Of a DNA stretch of 64,000 nucleotides, positions 18,670-30,163 are shown piece by piece. The stretch comes from Acidimicrobiia bacterium (lineage in GTDB: Bacteria > Actinomycetota > Acidimicrobiia > IMCC26256 > JAOSJL01), in NCBI GenBank assembly GCA_027494115.1, contig JAOSJL010000001.1, positions 124,001 to 188,000 on the forward strand, in the 5' to 3' direction. Position 1 is the first letter of the stretch. The number at the start of each line of letters is the position of its first letter. Under the pieces are notes generated by a model that saw nothing but the letters and a program-made list of their open reading frames with translations, made no database searches and was not told where the DNA came from. A program made the translations under genes and the position numbers.

Positions 18670-19317
18670 TCACCGGAAGGGTGGGCCGCCGAGCCAGGAG
18701 ACGAGTGAGAAGCGCTCGCCGCGCTCCAGCGCCGTCACCCGGTGGAACTCGAAGGCGGGAAACGCGATCACCGTCCCCCGGGTCCGCGCGGCCCTCGTCC
18801 ACTCGGCGGCCCCGTCGCTCTCCGACTCCTCGTTCACGGCGAACAGCTCCAGGTCCGACCCGTCGTAGTCGTCGGGGTCCGACAGCTGGACGACCATCGA
18901 CAGCTTGCGCACGGCCACGTCGCCGTCGAGACCGTCCTGGTGCCAGTCATAGAACGCGCCCGGGGTGCCGTAACGCGTGAACTGGAGATCCTCGGTGAAA
19001 CCGGTCAGATCGAAGCGCCAGGTGCGGTTGGCGCGTTGCGCGAGTTTCGCCAGCTTGTCGAACATCCACATCGAGTCATCATCGGGCTCGATCCAGGCGA
19101 TGTCGGCGATGCGGGTTCCCGTGTCTTCCATCGTGTTGGTCTCGACGGTTCCGACGAGAGCCTCGTCGGGACCGACGGAGCGGCCACGTTCGATGATCCG
19201 GTTGCATTGCCGTTCCGTGAAGGCACCCTCGAACACCACGTTGGAGGCGTAGTCGGGACCCTCCGTCGGGATGAACAGAGGTCGCCGTTCCGCACGAAAC
19301 CGCCCGCCGGCGCTCAC
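18670..19317 (-). CDS. 2-oxoglutarate/Fe(II) oxygenase (prolyl-4-hydroxylase/PKHD-like)
   Basis: LQFTRYGTPGAFYDWHQDGLDGDVAVRKLSMVVQLSDPDDYDGSDLELF...GTVIAFPAFEFHRVTALERGERFSLVSWLGGPPFR. Confidence 0.8.
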   Translation of the reverse strand: MSAGGRFRAERRPLFIPTEGPDYASNVVFEGAFTERQCNRIIERGRSVGPDEALVGTVETNTMEDTGTRIADIAWIEPDDDSMWMFDKLAKLAQRANRTWRFDLTGFTEDLQFTRYGTPGAFYDWHQDGLDGDVAVRKLSMVVQLSDPDDYDGSDLELFAVNEESESDGAAEWTRAARTRGTVIAFPAFEFHRVTALERGERFSLVSWLGGPPFR

Positions 19318-19427
19318 CCGTCGACCAGGAGTGATGAGGTGATGGGCATACCCGGAGCATCACACGCGAGAAGGCATCGGGACGGATTCCGGTAGGGTTC
19401 CCTCCGAATCGACCAAGGAGCAGGAGC

Positions 19428-20867
19428 GTGCAGGTTCGCGACAAGTTCTACATCGGCGGCGAGTGGGTCGACCCGGCCGGGTCCGGCAAGGTCGAGGTGT
19501 TCTCACCCCACGACGGTGCCCACATCGGAACGGTGCCCGAGGCCGTACCCGCCGACATGGACCGGGCGGTCGCCGCCGCCCGCACCGCCTTCGACGGCGG
19601 TGAGTGGTCCAACACATCACCCCACGACCGTGCCGACCTGATGGCGAAGATCAACGAAGGCATCAACGCCCGCATCGACGACTTCGCCCAGACCATCTCG
19701 TCGGAAAACGGCTGCCCGATCACGTGGGGCACGATGGGCCAGGTCCTCGCTCCGTCGATGGTCCTGAACTACTTCACCGAACTGACACGCGAGTTCGCAT
19801 TCGAGAACCGTCACGTCGGAGCGCTCGGCCTTCCGGTCGTGGTCCGCCGCGAGCCGGTCGGCGTCGCCGTCGGGATCATTCCGTGGAACGTGCCGCTCTT
19901 CATCACGATGCTGAAGATGGCTCCCGCGCTGGCGTCGGGCTCCACCCTCGTGATCAAGCCCGCTCCCGAAACGCCTCTCGACGCCTACCTGCTCGCCGAG
20001 GTACTCGACGAGGCGGGGGTTCCGCCGGGCGTCGTCAACATCGTGCCGGCGGGACGCGAGGTCGGGCAGCACCTCGTGACCCATGGCGACGTCGACAAGG
20101 TCTCGTTCACCGGCAGCACTGCGGCGGGCCGCAAGATCGCGGCTCTCTGCGGCGAACAGCTCAAGCGCGTCACCCTCGAGCTGGGCGGGAAGTCGGCGGC
20201 GATCATCCTCGACGACACGGATCTCGCCGAGGCGGTCCCGCAACTGCTCCCGGCCGCGATGATGAACAACGGCCAGGCGTGCGTCGCGCAGACCCGAATC
20301 CTCGCGTCGCGCGACCGCTACGACGAGGTCGTCGACGCCCTCGTCGACGCCATCGGCAACCTCAACGTCGGGGATCCACTCGACCCGGCAACCGACATCG
20401 GGCCTCTGGTCGCCGAACGGCAGCGTGAACGCGTCGAGGGCTATCTCGACATCGGACGCGACGAGGGCGCCAAGATCGCCATCGGCGGTGGGCGGCCCGA
20501 GGGGCTCGACAAGGGCGTCTACGTCGAACCCACGCTGTTCGTCGGCGTCGACAACACGATGCGCATCGCCCGCGAGGAGATCTTCGGCCCGGTCGTGGGC
20601 GTGATCCCCTACGACGACGTCGACGACGCTGTAGCAATCGCCAACGACACCGACTACGGGCTCTCCGGCTCCGTCTACAGCGCGGATGTCGACACAGCCC
20701 TCGATGTCGCCCGCCGGGTCCGCACGGGCACGTCCACGATCAACGGATTCCTGCTCGACTTCGCGAGTCCGTTCGGCGGCTTCAAGGACTCCGGCATCGG
20801 GCGCGAGCTCGGCGAAGACGGCCTGAAGGCGTTCCTGGAGACGAAGTCCATCTGCCTTCCCGGCTGA
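19428..20867 (+). CDS. Aldehyde dehydrogenase family protein
   Basis: FYIGGEWVDPAGSGKVEVFSPHDG...GIIPWNVPLFITMLKMAPALASG...FTGSTAAGRKIA...LELGGKSAAIILDD...NNGQACVAQTRILA. Confidence 0.95.
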   Translation: MQVRDKFYIGGEWVDPAGSGKVEVFSPHDGAHIGTVPEAVPADMDRAVAAARTAFDGGEWSNTSPHDRADLMAKINEGINARIDDFAQTISSENGCPITWGTMGQVLAPSMVLNYFTELTREFAFENRHVGALGLPVVVRREPVGVAVGIIPWNVPLFITMLKMAPALASGSTLVIKPAPETPLDAYLLAEVLDEAGVPPGVVNIVPAGREVGQHLVTHGDVDKVSFTGSTAAGRKIAALCGEQLKRVTLELGGKSAAIILDDTDLAEAVPQLLPAAMMNNGQACVAQTRILASRDRYDEVVDALVDAIGNLNVGDPLDPATDIGPLVAERQRERVEGYLDIGRDEGAKIAIGGGRPEGLDKGVYVEPTLFVGVDNTMRIAREEIFGPVVGVIPYDDVDDAVAIANDTDYGLSGSVYSADVDTALDVARRVRTGTSTINGFLLDFASPFGGFKDSGIGRELGEDGLKAFLETKSICLPG

Positions 20868-20876
20868 GCGGGCGCC

Positions 20877-22529
20877 ATGACCGATACGCCCACGCGGGGC
20901 GACATCGAGTTCGGAACCATTGCGCACCTCGTGCGTACCGCGGCCGAACGGCACACCGACGCTGAGGCCCTCGTCGACGTCGACGCCGGTTGCACCTGGT
21001 CGTTTCGCGATCTCGCAGCCACGATCGACACCGCGGCGCGCTCCTACATCGCGAGCGGCATCGAGCCTGGCGACCGCGTGGCGCTGTGGGCTCCCAACAT
21101 CGGCGAATGGGTGGTCGCGGCGCTCGGCATTCACGCCGCCGGTGGTGTGCTCGTCACCGTCAACACGCGTTTCAAGGGTCGCGAGGCCGCCTACGTCCTG
21201 CGCTCGAGTGGCGCCAAGGCACTGGTGACCGTCACCGACTTCCTCGACACCGACTACCTGCAACTCCTCGCCGGCGCCGTCGACCCCGCCACCGAGCTGC
21301 CCGATCTCGAGCTGACGATCGTGCTCCGCGGCGCCGCCGGCGGCACTCCCGGCGGCACTCCCGACAACGCTCCCGACAACGCGATCACGTGGGACGAGTT
21401 CCTCGGGCGCGCCACGTCGGTCGACACCGCGACCGCCGACGCACGCGTCGAGGCCGTCTCCCCCGACGACACGTCCGATCTGCTGTTCACATCGGGCACC
21501 ACGGGAAGTCCCAAAGGTGTCGAGACCACTCACGCCCAGAACCTCCGCGCGTTTCGCGACTGGGGCGACGTCGTGGGTCTCACGGCCGGCGACCGGTATC
21601 TCGTCGTCAATCCGTTCTTCCACGCCTTCGGCTACAAGGCGGGAATCCTCGCTGCGCTCATGGCGGGCGCCACGATCCTCCCGCATGCCGTCTTCGACGC
21701 CCAAGCCGTGCTCGCGCGCATCCCCCGCGACCGCATCACGATGCTCCCGGGTCCGCCGACGCTGTATCAGACGATCCTGGCGACGCCCGACCTCGATCGC
21801 CACGACCTGAGCTCCCTGCGACTCGCGGTGACCGGCGCCGCGGCTATTCCCGTCGAGTTGATCGTGCAGATGCGCGAACAGCTCCATTTCGAGACGGTCA
21901 TCACCGGCTACGGGCTCACGGAGGCGTGTGGGATCGCGACCATGTGTCGTCACGACGACGATCCCGAGACCATCGCCACCACCTCGGGACGGGCGATTCC
22001 CGGCGTCGAGGTGCTCGTCGTCGACGACGACGGGAACGAGATGGCCCCGGGTGAACCGGGCGAGGTCGTGATCCGTGGCTACAACGTCATGCGCGGCTAC
22101 TTCGAGAATCCGCAAGCGACGGCTGAGGCGATCGACGATCAGGGCTGGCTGCACACCGGTGACATCGGGGTGATGAACGACCGGGGCTACCTGCGGATCA
22201 CCGACCGCCTCAAGGACATGTACGTCGTCGGTGGCTTCAACGCGTACCCCGCCGAGATCGAGGAGTTGATTCTCGCCCACCCGTCGGTTGCCCAGGTTGC
22301 GGTGATCGGCGTACCCGACGACCGCATGGGTGAAGTCGGCATGGCCTTCGCGGTGCCTGCACCCGGTGAGGATCTGAATCCCGACGAGCTCATCGCCTGG
22401 TGCCGCGAGGAGATGGCCAACTACAAGGTGCCGCGCCACGTCCGCGTCGTCGACGCACTGCCGCTCAACGCCACGGGCAAGGTCCTGAAGTTCGAACTGC
22501 GCGAGCAGGCACAGGCAGAACCGACCTGA
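20877..22529 (+). CDS. Acyl-CoA ligase (FadD3-like AMP-forming)
   Basis: DTSDLLFTSGTTGSPKGVETTHAQ...ITGYGLTEACGIATMCRHDDDPETIATTSGRAIPGVE...GWLHTGDIGVMNDRGYLRITDRLKDMYVVGGFNAYPAEIE. Confidence 0.9.
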   Translation: MTDTPTRGDIEFGTIAHLVRTAAERHTDAEALVDVDAGCTWSFRDLAATIDTAARSYIASGIEPGDRVALWAPNIGEWVVAALGIHAAGGVLVTVNTRFKGREAAYVLRSSGAKALVTVTDFLDTDYLQLLAGAVDPATELPDLELTIVLRGAAGGTPGGTPDNAPDNAITWDEFLGRATSVDTATADARVEAVSPDDTSDLLFTSGTTGSPKGVETTHAQNLRAFRDWGDVVGLTAGDRYLVVNPFFHAFGYKAGILAALMAGATILPHAVFDAQAVLARIPRDRITMLPGPPTLYQTILATPDLDRHDLSSLRLAVTGAAAIPVELIVQMREQLHFETVITGYGLTEACGIATMCRHDDDPETIATTSGRAIPGVEVLVVDDDGNEMAPGEPGEVVIRGYNVMRGYFENPQATAEAIDDQGWLHTGDIGVMNDRGYLRITDRLKDMYVVGGFNAYPAEIEELILAHPSVAQVAVIGVPDDRMGEVGMAFAVPAPGEDLNPDELIAWCREEMANYKVPRHVRVVDALPLNATGKVLKFELREQAQAEPT

Positions 22530-22531
22530 AC

Positions 22532-22578
22532 TTGATGCGTCCGTAGCGCGCGCTATTCGGACCCTACGGACGCATCAA
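22532..22578. repeat. Palindromic intergenic element copy 1 (15-bp stem), between convergent genes
   Basis: ttgatgcgtccgtag (22532-22546) / ctacggacgcatcaa (22564-22578), perfect complement with 17-nt centre; contains TGA stop of the minus-strand gene. Confidence 0.85.
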
Positions 22579-24199
22579 AGTTCTCGAGCCCGCTGCGTAG
22601 CCCACCGGTAGTCGGGTTTGCCGACCTCGGTGCGGCGCAGCGGGCCGAGCACGAGCGCCCGGGGAACCTTGTAGCCGGCGAGGTGCGCCCGACAATGGGC
22701 CTGGAGCTCGTCGAGGCTCGGCGCGGTTCCCGCCCGTGGTGCCACGAGGGCCACGACCCGCTCCTGCCACGTCGGATCGGGAGCCCCGACGACGATCACG
22801 TCCTCGACGTCGGGATGGCCTGCGAGCACGTTCTCCACCTCGTCGGGAAAGACCTTCTCCCCGCCGGTGTTGACGCACTGCGAGCCGCGGCCGAGCAACA
22901 CGAAGGTCCCGTCGTCCTCCACCCGGGCCCAGTCTCCGGGGACGACCCAACGGGTCCCGTGACGGTCCACCGGAAAGCGCTCCCCCGTTCCCGACGGATC
23001 GCCGTGATACCGCAGCGGGATGGCTCCCCGGCGGGCGACGCGACCCACCCCGCCCGGGCCGAGGGGTTCGAGGTCCTCGTCGAGCACGGCGGTGTCGTGG
23101 GCGAGCTTGAAGCGTGGGCCGTCGGTCTCCTCGTGACCCACCTCGAACGCCGCGGTCCCGATCTCGGACGCTCCGACGCCACCGGTCACGAGCACTCCCG
23201 GGAATGCGGCGCGCAGATCGGAACGCACGTCCGCACTCAACACCGCTCCCCCGACGTGATCGCACGCAACGAGCCGACGTCGTCGGCGTCACCCCGCAGA
23301 GCGTCTTCGCGCAGAGCGGCCTCGGCGAGCGGACGACCCATGGCGTCCCCGATGATGTTCAGGGTCATGACGTCCTCGTCGACCACGAGTCGGAGTACGC
23401 GTGAGGCGTCGAAGGTGCGATCGGTGGACAGGATCGACACCCCACCGTTGAACGTCGTGATGATGAACGGATACTGGCCTCCCCCGTGCATGAGCGGAGC
23501 GAGAGCCAGCGTGCGGAGCCCTAGCGGGTTGCCCGAGACGCGCACGATCTGGTCCGGCCGTTCGATACCGCCGGAGGGGGCGCCACCGAGTCCGGCGGTA
23601 TGCCGTCGGGCGAGGTTCGTGTAGAGGTCCTCGTGTCGCCACACCACGCCCTTGGGCATCCCCGTGGTCCCCCCGGTGTAGAGGAGGTGAATGTCATCGC
23701 CACTGCGGGGGGCGAAGCCACGCCCGACCGATGCCGCGCCGAGCGCGCCCTCGTAAGGATCGCCTGCAATCGTGACACTCTCGACCGGCGAATCGTCCTC
23801 GAGAACGAGGATCGTGTCCAGCCCCGGAACATCGCCGATCACACCGGTGACGGGCGCCGCGAGGCCTCGCTCGTAGATCAGCGCGCGCGGCTCCGAATCG
23901 TCGAGCACATAGCGCAACTCGTCTTCGACGTAGCGGTAGTTCACGTTCACGGCCGCAGCCCCGAGCTTCCAGCACGCGAGCAGCGACTCCACCCACTCGA
24001 CCCGGTTGTGCGAGTAGACCGCGACGCGGTCGCCGCGCGTGATGCCGCTGCGATCCAGGTGGTGCGCCAACTGGTTGGCGCGACCGTCGAGAACGGCGCG
24101 GGTGCACCGCACGTCTCCCGCCACGAGGACCGGGGCGTCGGGGCCAGCGTCGGTCAACGCCTCGTAGAGATCCGCGAACTGGAACTCCACGGCCACCAC
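22575..24199 (-). CDS. Acyl-CoA synthetase (AMP-forming), frameshifted at 23248-23252
   Basis: ORF 23237..24199 (HLLYTGGTTGMPKGVVWRHEDLYTNLAR...LRAITSGERC*) and ORF 22575..23243 (LSADVRSDLRAAFPGVLVTGGVGASEIG...VNTGGEKVFPDEVE). One extra G gives ITSGGAVLSAD. Confidence 0.85.
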
Positions 24200-24363
24200 C
24201 CTTCGACCACCGTTCGACCAGCTGCCACGCGCCTCATATTCTGACCGACGGGCACGTCATCGAAGCACCCGATGTGACAGGTGACGACGCATCGGGGCGG
24301 GCAGCCCGCTACGATTCCGCCCGGCCCGCCAAAGGGCCCCGAATCTCATCTCTAGGGGGACAC

Positions 24364-25206
24364 ATGCGCCGTACCGGCACCTGGCGACTTCTCGTCGTCG
24401 CCATTCTCGTAGCTCTCGTGGCACTCGCGTGCGACAGCGACTCCGACAGCTCCAGTAGCTCCACCACAACGGCCGGCGACTCGGGCGGCACCGACACGGC
24501 GGACCTCGACCTCGTGGCGGAGGGCAAGCTCACGGTGTGCACCGACTCGCCGTACGAGCCGTTCGAGTTCGAGGAGGACGGTGAGTTCACCGGCTACGAC
24601 ATGGAGATCTTGCGGGCGATCGCCGAGAACCTCGGCCTGGAGCTCGCTCCGACCGTGCAGCCCTTCGACGGCATCTGGTTGGCACCGGCCGCCGGGACGT
24701 GCGACCTGGTGGGCTCGGCGATGACGATCACACCCGAGCGCGAGGAAGAGGCGTTGTTCTCGGACCCGTACTTCGATGCCGACCAGTCGCTGCTGATCGC
24801 CTCCGATGATTCGGAGATCACCTCGCTCGAGGACACCGACGGTAAGACCATCGGCGTCCAGACCGGGACGACCGGTGCCGACTACGCCGCCGAGAACGCT
24901 CCGGAGGGCGCCACGCTGAAGGAGTTCGACGAGCCGGCCGCCATGTTCCTGGCGATCGACTCCGGCGACATCGACGCGATTCTCCAGGACTTCCCGGTGA
25001 ACGCCTACCGGGCGACCCAGGACGACGGCGTCAAGGTCACCGAGGAGTTCCCGACCGGCGAGCAGTACGGCTTCGCCACGTCGAAGGACAACACGGCACT
25101 CATGGACGCCATCAACGAGCAGTTGCAGGCGATCCGCGACGACGGCACGTTCGACACGATCTTCGAGACGTGGTTCGGATCCGGGGAGACCGGCGAGGAG
25201 CAGTAA
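24364..25206 (+). CDS. Amino-acid ABC transporter substrate-binding lipoprotein
   Basis: Lipobox LVALACDS; KLTVCTDSPYEPFEFEEDGEFTGYDMEILRAIAENLGLEL...DGTFDTIFETWFG. Confidence 0.9.
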   Translation: MRRTGTWRLLVVAILVALVALACDSDSDSSSSSTTTAGDSGGTDTADLDLVAEGKLTVCTDSPYEPFEFEEDGEFTGYDMEILRAIAENLGLELAPTVQPFDGIWLAPAAGTCDLVGSAMTITPEREEEALFSDPYFDADQSLLIASDDSEITSLEDTDGKTIGVQTGTTGADYAAENAPEGATLKEFDEPAAMFLAIDSGDIDAILQDFPVNAYRATQDDGVKVTEEFPTGEQYGFATSKDNTALMDAINEQLQAIRDDGTFDTIFETWFGSGETGEEQ

Positions 25207-25235
25207 CTCGACTGTCGTGTCATAGCCGTATACGT

Positions 25236-25263
25236 CGACGGGGGCCCTCCGGGGCCCCCGTCG
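25236..25263 (+). terminator. Hairpin terminator/attenuator between SBP and permease genes
   Basis: cgacgggggccc-tccg-gggcccccgtcg, 12-bp perfect stem, 4-nt loop, 30 nt after the SBP stop. Confidence 0.75.
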
Positions 25264-25348
25264 TCGCGATCGGGTGGTTCGCGACCAGCTCCCGAGCGAC
25301 AAGAACACGCTGATCAAAGAGGGCACGAAGACTGAGAGAGGGACTGCC

Positions 25349-26131
25349 GTGTCGAAGAGACAGCGCGCCAAGCTCGTCCGAATCGGCGTCTACGTCGCCA
25401 CCGTGTTGGTGCTCGTGTTCGTCGGGCTCACCGTCGACTGGCAGAGCATCCAGGAGTCGTTCTTCAATCCGGAGATCTTTCGCGAGCAGTTCCCCGACAT
25501 CGTCACCCAGGCGGCGCGCAACACACTGATCTTCACGTTCTTCGGGTTCACGGGCGGTCTGGCCGTCGGCCTGGTGATCGCCGTCATGCGGATCTCGAGC
25601 ATTCGGGCGTACCGCTGGTTCGCCGCGCCCTACATCGAGCTGCTGCGCGGCCTTCCCGCACTGCTCACGATCCTGATCATCGGCTTCGGCGTCCCGATCG
25701 CCACCGGGACCCAACTTCCCGGCCGCTACACCACGGGCTCGCTGGCCTTGGCGCTGGTGGCGTCGGCCTACATCGCCGAGAACATCCGTGCAGGAATCGA
25801 AGCGGTGCCTCGTGGGCAGATGGAGGCAGCTCGTTCACTGGGCATGACCTACACGCGGGCGATGATTTCGATCGTGATTCCCCAGGCGTTCCGGATCATC
25901 ATTCCTCCTCTCACCAACGAGCTGGTCCTGCTCCTGAAGGACACGTCACTCATTTCTGTGCTCGGTGTCACCGAGGCGACCCGGGAGATCACCCGGTTCG
26001 CCCGCGACGGCGTCATCGACTCGGCCAACGCCACCCCCTTCATCGCCGCGGGTGTCGTCTACCTGGCCATCACGATCCCGCTGACGCGCGCGGCGGCCTT
26101 GATCGAACGGCGCGCACGGCAGGCACGATGA
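25349..26131 (+). CDS. Amino-acid ABC transporter permease
   Basis: [28 protein letters not shown]...[17 protein letters not shown]...[27 protein letters not shown]. Confidence 0.9.
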   Translation: MSKRQRAKLVRIGVYVATVLVLVFVGLTVDWQSIQESFFNPEIFREQFPDIVTQAARNTLIFTFFGFTGGLAVGLVIAVMRISSIRAYRWFAAPYIELLRGLPALLTILIIGFGVPIATGTQLPGRYTTGSLALALVASAYIAENIRAGIEAVPRGQMEAARSLGMTYTRAMISIVIPQAFRIIIPPLTNELVLLLKDTSLISVLGVTEATREITRFARDGVIDSANATPFIAAGVVYLAITIPLTRAAALIERRARQAR

Positions 26132-26910
26132 GCAACGACGGATCAGTGGCGCCGGAGACTCCGGGGGCCACAGACACCCCGATCCAGATCCACGATCTCT
26201 ACAAGTCGTTCGGCGACCTCGAGGTCCTCAAGGGGATCGACCTCCACATCGAACGCGGCGACGTCGTGTGCATCATCGGACCGTCGGGGTCGGGCAAGTC
26301 CACACTTCTGCGTTGCGTCAACCACCTCGAGGTCCCGACGTCGGGACGCGTCATCGTCGACGGCTTCGACCTCACCGATCCCGACTGTGACGTCGACAAG
26401 GTTCGCCGCGGCATCGGCATGGTCTTCCAACTCTTCAACCTGTTTCCGCAACTGACCGTGCTCGGCAACGTCACGATCGCCCAACGTCGCGTTCTCAAAC
26501 GCCGGAAAGCCGAGGCACGTGAGATCGGGATACAGGCACTCGAGCGTGTGGGCCTCGCCGAGAAGGCCGATGAGTACCCGATCAACCTCTCGGGCGGTCA
26601 GCAGCAACGTGTCGCGATCGCGCGGTCGCTCGCCATGAACCCCGACATGATGCTGTTCGACGAGGTCACGAGCGCTCTCGACCCCGAGCTCGTGGGTGAG
26701 GTCCTCGGCGTCATGCGTTCTCTTGCCGAAGAGGGAATGACGATGCTCGTGGTGACCCACGAGATGGGTTTCGCCCGCAACGTCGCCGACCGGGTCATCT
26801 TCATGGACGACGGCCAGATCGTGGAAGAGGGACCGCCCGAGCAGGTGATCGTGGACCCGCAGCATGAGCGGACGCAGCAGTTCCTCAACATGGTGCTCGA
26901 GGACTACTGA
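26128..26910 (+). CDS. Amino-acid ABC transporter ATP-binding protein (GlnQ-type)
   Basis: Walker [75 protein letters not shown]. Confidence 0.95.
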   Translation: MSNDGSVAPETPGATDTPIQIHDLYKSFGDLEVLKGIDLHIERGDVVCIIGPSGSGKSTLLRCVNHLEVPTSGRVIVDGFDLTDPDCDVDKVRRGIGMVFQLFNLFPQLTVLGNVTIAQRRVLKRRKAEAREIGIQALERVGLAEKADEYPINLSGGQQQRVAIARSLAMNPDMMLFDEVTSALDPELVGEVLGVMRSLAEEGMTMLVVTHEMGFARNVADRVIFMDDGQIVEEGPPEQVIVDPQHERTQQFLNMVLEDY

Positions 26911-26953
26911 GGCCCCGCCCTCACTTCGGACGGGAGGAGAGCCGGGGAGAGCG

Positions 26954-27895
26954 TCAGGTCGAATCGGGCGCCGGGATCACACCTCGCCGCATCGCGCCGA
27001 TCTCCGCCAGCCCCGTGCCTGCGAGGATGAGCACGGCACCGACGACTCCGCCGACGCCGAGCCTGTCGCCGACGAGGTAGCCGAGGATCCCCGCGAAGAC
27101 AGGCTCCAGGAGCAGCAACAGTGCGGTACGCGACGGGCCGACGAAGCGCTGCCCGAACGCCTGGAGCCAGAACGCCACCGCCGAGGCGAACACACCCGTG
27201 AAGACGATGGCGGCCACGGCCGTGGGCGTGAGGCGACCGATCCCCGTGAACGGCACCAGAAGCGCGGAACCGATCGCGACGACCGCCATCTGCACCGCGG
27301 TGAAGCCGACCAGCCCGAAACGTGACGCGTACACGTCGAGAAGGATGACGTGGCCGGCGAACGCGACGGCGCAGCCCACGGTCAACACGTCCCCGCGCCC
27401 GAAATCGTCGATACCCCCGGTCAGGGCGAAGAGGCCGACGAGAGCCACCGCGACGCCGGCGAGAGTCGTAGCGGTGAGGCGACGGTGCAGGAACACCGCG
27501 GCGAGCAAGGGCGTGAAGGCGACGAGAAGCCCCGTGATGAACGCTGAGTTCGTCGCCGAGGTGAACTGGAGGCCCGCCGTCTGGAACAGGTAGCCCACTC
27601 CGAGCACGGCACCTGCCGCGATCCCCCCCACCACGACCCCGGGACCACCCATTTGTGCGACACCCGGTGCCGGGCTGCTCCCCCGGATGAAGGGGATGAG
27701 CACGATCGCGGCAATGCCGAAGCGCGCCGCGAGAAACGCCGTGGGCGTGAGGTCCTCGACGGCGTCCTGAACGACGACGAACGTCGAGCCGAAGATGAAG
27801 GCCGCGCCGATGATCGCGAGCCGACCGCGCCAAGCGGGAGTCAGCTTCCGGAGTCCTGCATCAGCTGGGCGAGCCTCTCGCTCGTGTCGATGCAC
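26954..27895 (-). CDS. EamA/DMT-superfamily transporter (start uncertain)
   Basis: AIIGAAFIFGSTFVVVQDAVEDLTPTAFLAARFGIAAIVLIPF...NSAFITGLLVAFTPLLAAVFLHRRL...GPSRTALLLLLEPVFAGILGYLVGDRL. Confidence 0.8.
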   Translation of the reverse strand: MHRHEREARPADAGLRKLTPAWRGRLAIIGAAFIFGSTFVVVQDAVEDLTPTAFLAARFGIAAIVLIPFIRGSSPAPGVAQMGGPGVVVGGIAAGAVLGVGYLFQTAGLQFTSATNSAFITGLLVAFTPLLAAVFLHRRLTATTLAGVAVALVGLFALTGGIDDFGRGDVLTVGCAVAFAGHVILLDVYASRFGLVGFTAVQMAVVAIGSALLVPFTGIGRLTPTAVAAIVFTGVFASAVAFWLQAFGQRFVGPSRTALLLLLEPVFAGILGYLVGDRLGVGGVVGAVLILAGTGLAEIGAMRRGVIPAPDST

Positions 27896-28972
27896 TCCTC
27901 GACGAGGTCGTAGATGACGTCCTTGACGCGTCGGACCTCGTTGAGCCTGCCGATGATCTGGCCCGCGGGGTTGAACATCACGTCCTTGGCCTGTTCCGAG
28001 TACCGGTGCCCACGTGCCACAGCGTCGGAGGTCACCATGAACTGGAGCGGCATTCCGAGCGGGTCGGGTGTGTCCTCGGCGGCCCAGGCCTCCGTCCAGT
28101 CGTTGCGCAACATGCGCGCCGGCTTGCCCGTCCATGCCCGCGAGCGGACGGTGTCGCGGCTACCGGCGGCGAGATACGACTCCATCTGCGACGGTGGCGT
28201 CTCGGCCTCCTCGACCGTGAGCCAGAGCGACCCGGTCCACACACCCTGCGCACCCATCGCGAGCGCGGCTGCCATCTGGCGTCCGGTGCCGATGCCCCCT
28301 GCCGCCAGCACGGGCGTGTCGGGCACGGCGTCGATGACCTCGGGCCACAGCACCATGCTCCCGACGTCGCCGGTGTGACCGCCACCCTCGGTGCCTTGCG
28401 CGATCACGATGTCGACACCTGCGTCGCGGTGAGCGCGGGCGTGCTTGGCCGCCCCGCAGAGAGCCGCGACGAGACGACCGGCGCCGTGGACCTCGTTCAG
28501 CACGTCGGGTGGAGGAGTTCCGAGAGCGTTGGCGATCAGCTTGACGTTCTCGTGCGTCAACGCGACCTCGACCTGGGGGGCGGCCGTAGCGGCTGTCCAC
28601 CTGAGGAGCTGGCCCACGGGCGATTCGTCGTCGGGGGAGCTTCGGGACGTCGTGTGCCGCGAGGATTTCGTCGGCGAACCGGCGGTGCTGCTCGGGAACG
28701 GCTGCGAGGAGGTCGGCTTCGAGCTTCTCAGGATCGAGCTCACCCATGCCCTCGTACTTGTTGGGGAGCACGATGTCGACCCCGTAAGGCCGACCGCCGC
28801 AGTGCTCGTCGATCCACCGGCACTCGACCTCGAGCTGTTCGGGAGGGAACCCGACGGCGCCCAGGACGCCCAGGCCCCCGGCCTTGCTCACCTCGGCGAC
28901 GACGTCACGGCAGTGGCTGAAGGCGAAGATCGGCAGGTCGATCCCGAGCCTGTCGCAGATCTCGGTACGCAT
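27841..28972 (-). CDS. Nitronate monooxygenase-like (NMO) flavoprotein, frameshifted at 28633-28637
   Basis: MRTEICDRLGIDLPIFAFSHCRDVVAEVSKAGGLGVLGAVG (ORF 28160..28972) continues, after adding one base, as KLPPDDESPVGQ...DIVIAQGTEGGGHTGDVGSMVLWPEVIDAV...AAGGIGTGRQMAAALAMGAQGVWTGSLWL (ORF 27841..28743). Confidence 0.85.
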
Positions 28973-29071
28973 GGCGATTCATGTCCCTTCGGGATTCGTG
29001 AGCTCAGCACAGAGGTCTATCAGCCCGCCTCATGGTGCGGGGTGCCCGAGCCGTGTTCTACGGTGTCCCCT

Positions 29072-30153
29072 ATGCGCCAATTCGCCGCCCTGGTCGCAGG
29101 CCTCGTCATGGTCGCGACGGCGTGCTCGAGCGGGAACTCCGACGACGCCACGAGCTCCTCACCCACAGACGTCGGCGAGTCGGTGGACGCCGTCCCGGCC
29201 CGCGACCTCCCGGCTGTTCCGTCTGCGGCGTGCACCGACGGGGTGCGGCTTCCCTCGGGCGACGCGGACCGCACCATCGCGAGCGGCGGCGTGGAGCGCA
29301 GCTACGTCCTGTCCGTTCCCACCGGATACGACGGCACGACTCCGATGCCCGTGGTCGTCGACTTCCATGGCTATCTCGAGGGCGCGAAGGTCCACACCGC
29401 GATGAGCGAGTTGCGCACGCTCGGCGAGGCGGAGGGGTTCGTGACCGTGACCCCGCAGGGCACAGGCAAAGTGCCCTCGTGGAACTTCACCCCGACGGTG
29501 CCGACGTGTCGTTCGTCGACGATCTCCTCGACGAGCTCGAATCGACGCTGTGTATCGACACCTCGCGCGTGTACGCCTCGGGAATGTCGAACGGAGCCAT
29601 GATGACCTCCACTCTGGCGTGTACCACGTCCGACCGTTTCGCTGCCGTGGCACCCGTGGCCGGAATCATCACGATCGACGACTGCGCGGCGGACCAGCCC
29701 GTACCCGCGGTCATCTTCCACGGCACCGACGACCAGTTCGTCGCGTTCGAGGGAGGGCTCGGCAGCGGTGCGCTCGAGCTCCCGACCGCTGACGGCGGAA
29801 CCATCGGGGGTGGTGGGTCGGTCGACAACGACCTCGACGGTCTGTCGGTCGAGGGATTCGCTCCCGACACCGTGCCCGAACGGGCGGAGACGTGGGCCGA
29901 ACGCAACGGTTGCGACCCCGAGACCGACACCGAGGCCGTCTCGGATTCGGTGGACCTCATCACGTTCCGAAACTGTCCCGCGAATGGCGCTGTCGAGCTC
30001 TACGTGATCGACGGGGGTGGCCACAGCTGGCCCGGCAGTGACTTCAGCGCAGCGATCGAGTCCGTCGTCGGCCCCACCACGACCGACATCGACGCCACCG
30101 CACTGATGTGGGAGTTCTTCTCGGAGCAGCGCCGCGAGACGGGCGACTCCTAG
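29072..30153 (+). CDS. PHB-depolymerase/feruloyl-esterase family lipoprotein, frameshifted at 29490-29493
   Basis: MRQFAALVAGLVMVATACSSG lipobox; RSYVLSVPTGYDGTTPMPVVVDFHGYLEGAK; after frame restoration WNFTPDGADVSFVDDLLDELESTLCIDTSRVYASGMSNGAMMTSTLAC...DGGGHSWPGS. Confidence 0.8.
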
Positions 30154-30163
30154 GCGACTGCCG

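Noticed and set aside
19617-22439. 940-aa minus-strand ORF
   Set aside because: Fully antisense to the unmistakable ALDH and FadD genes; typical GC-rich antisense open frame.
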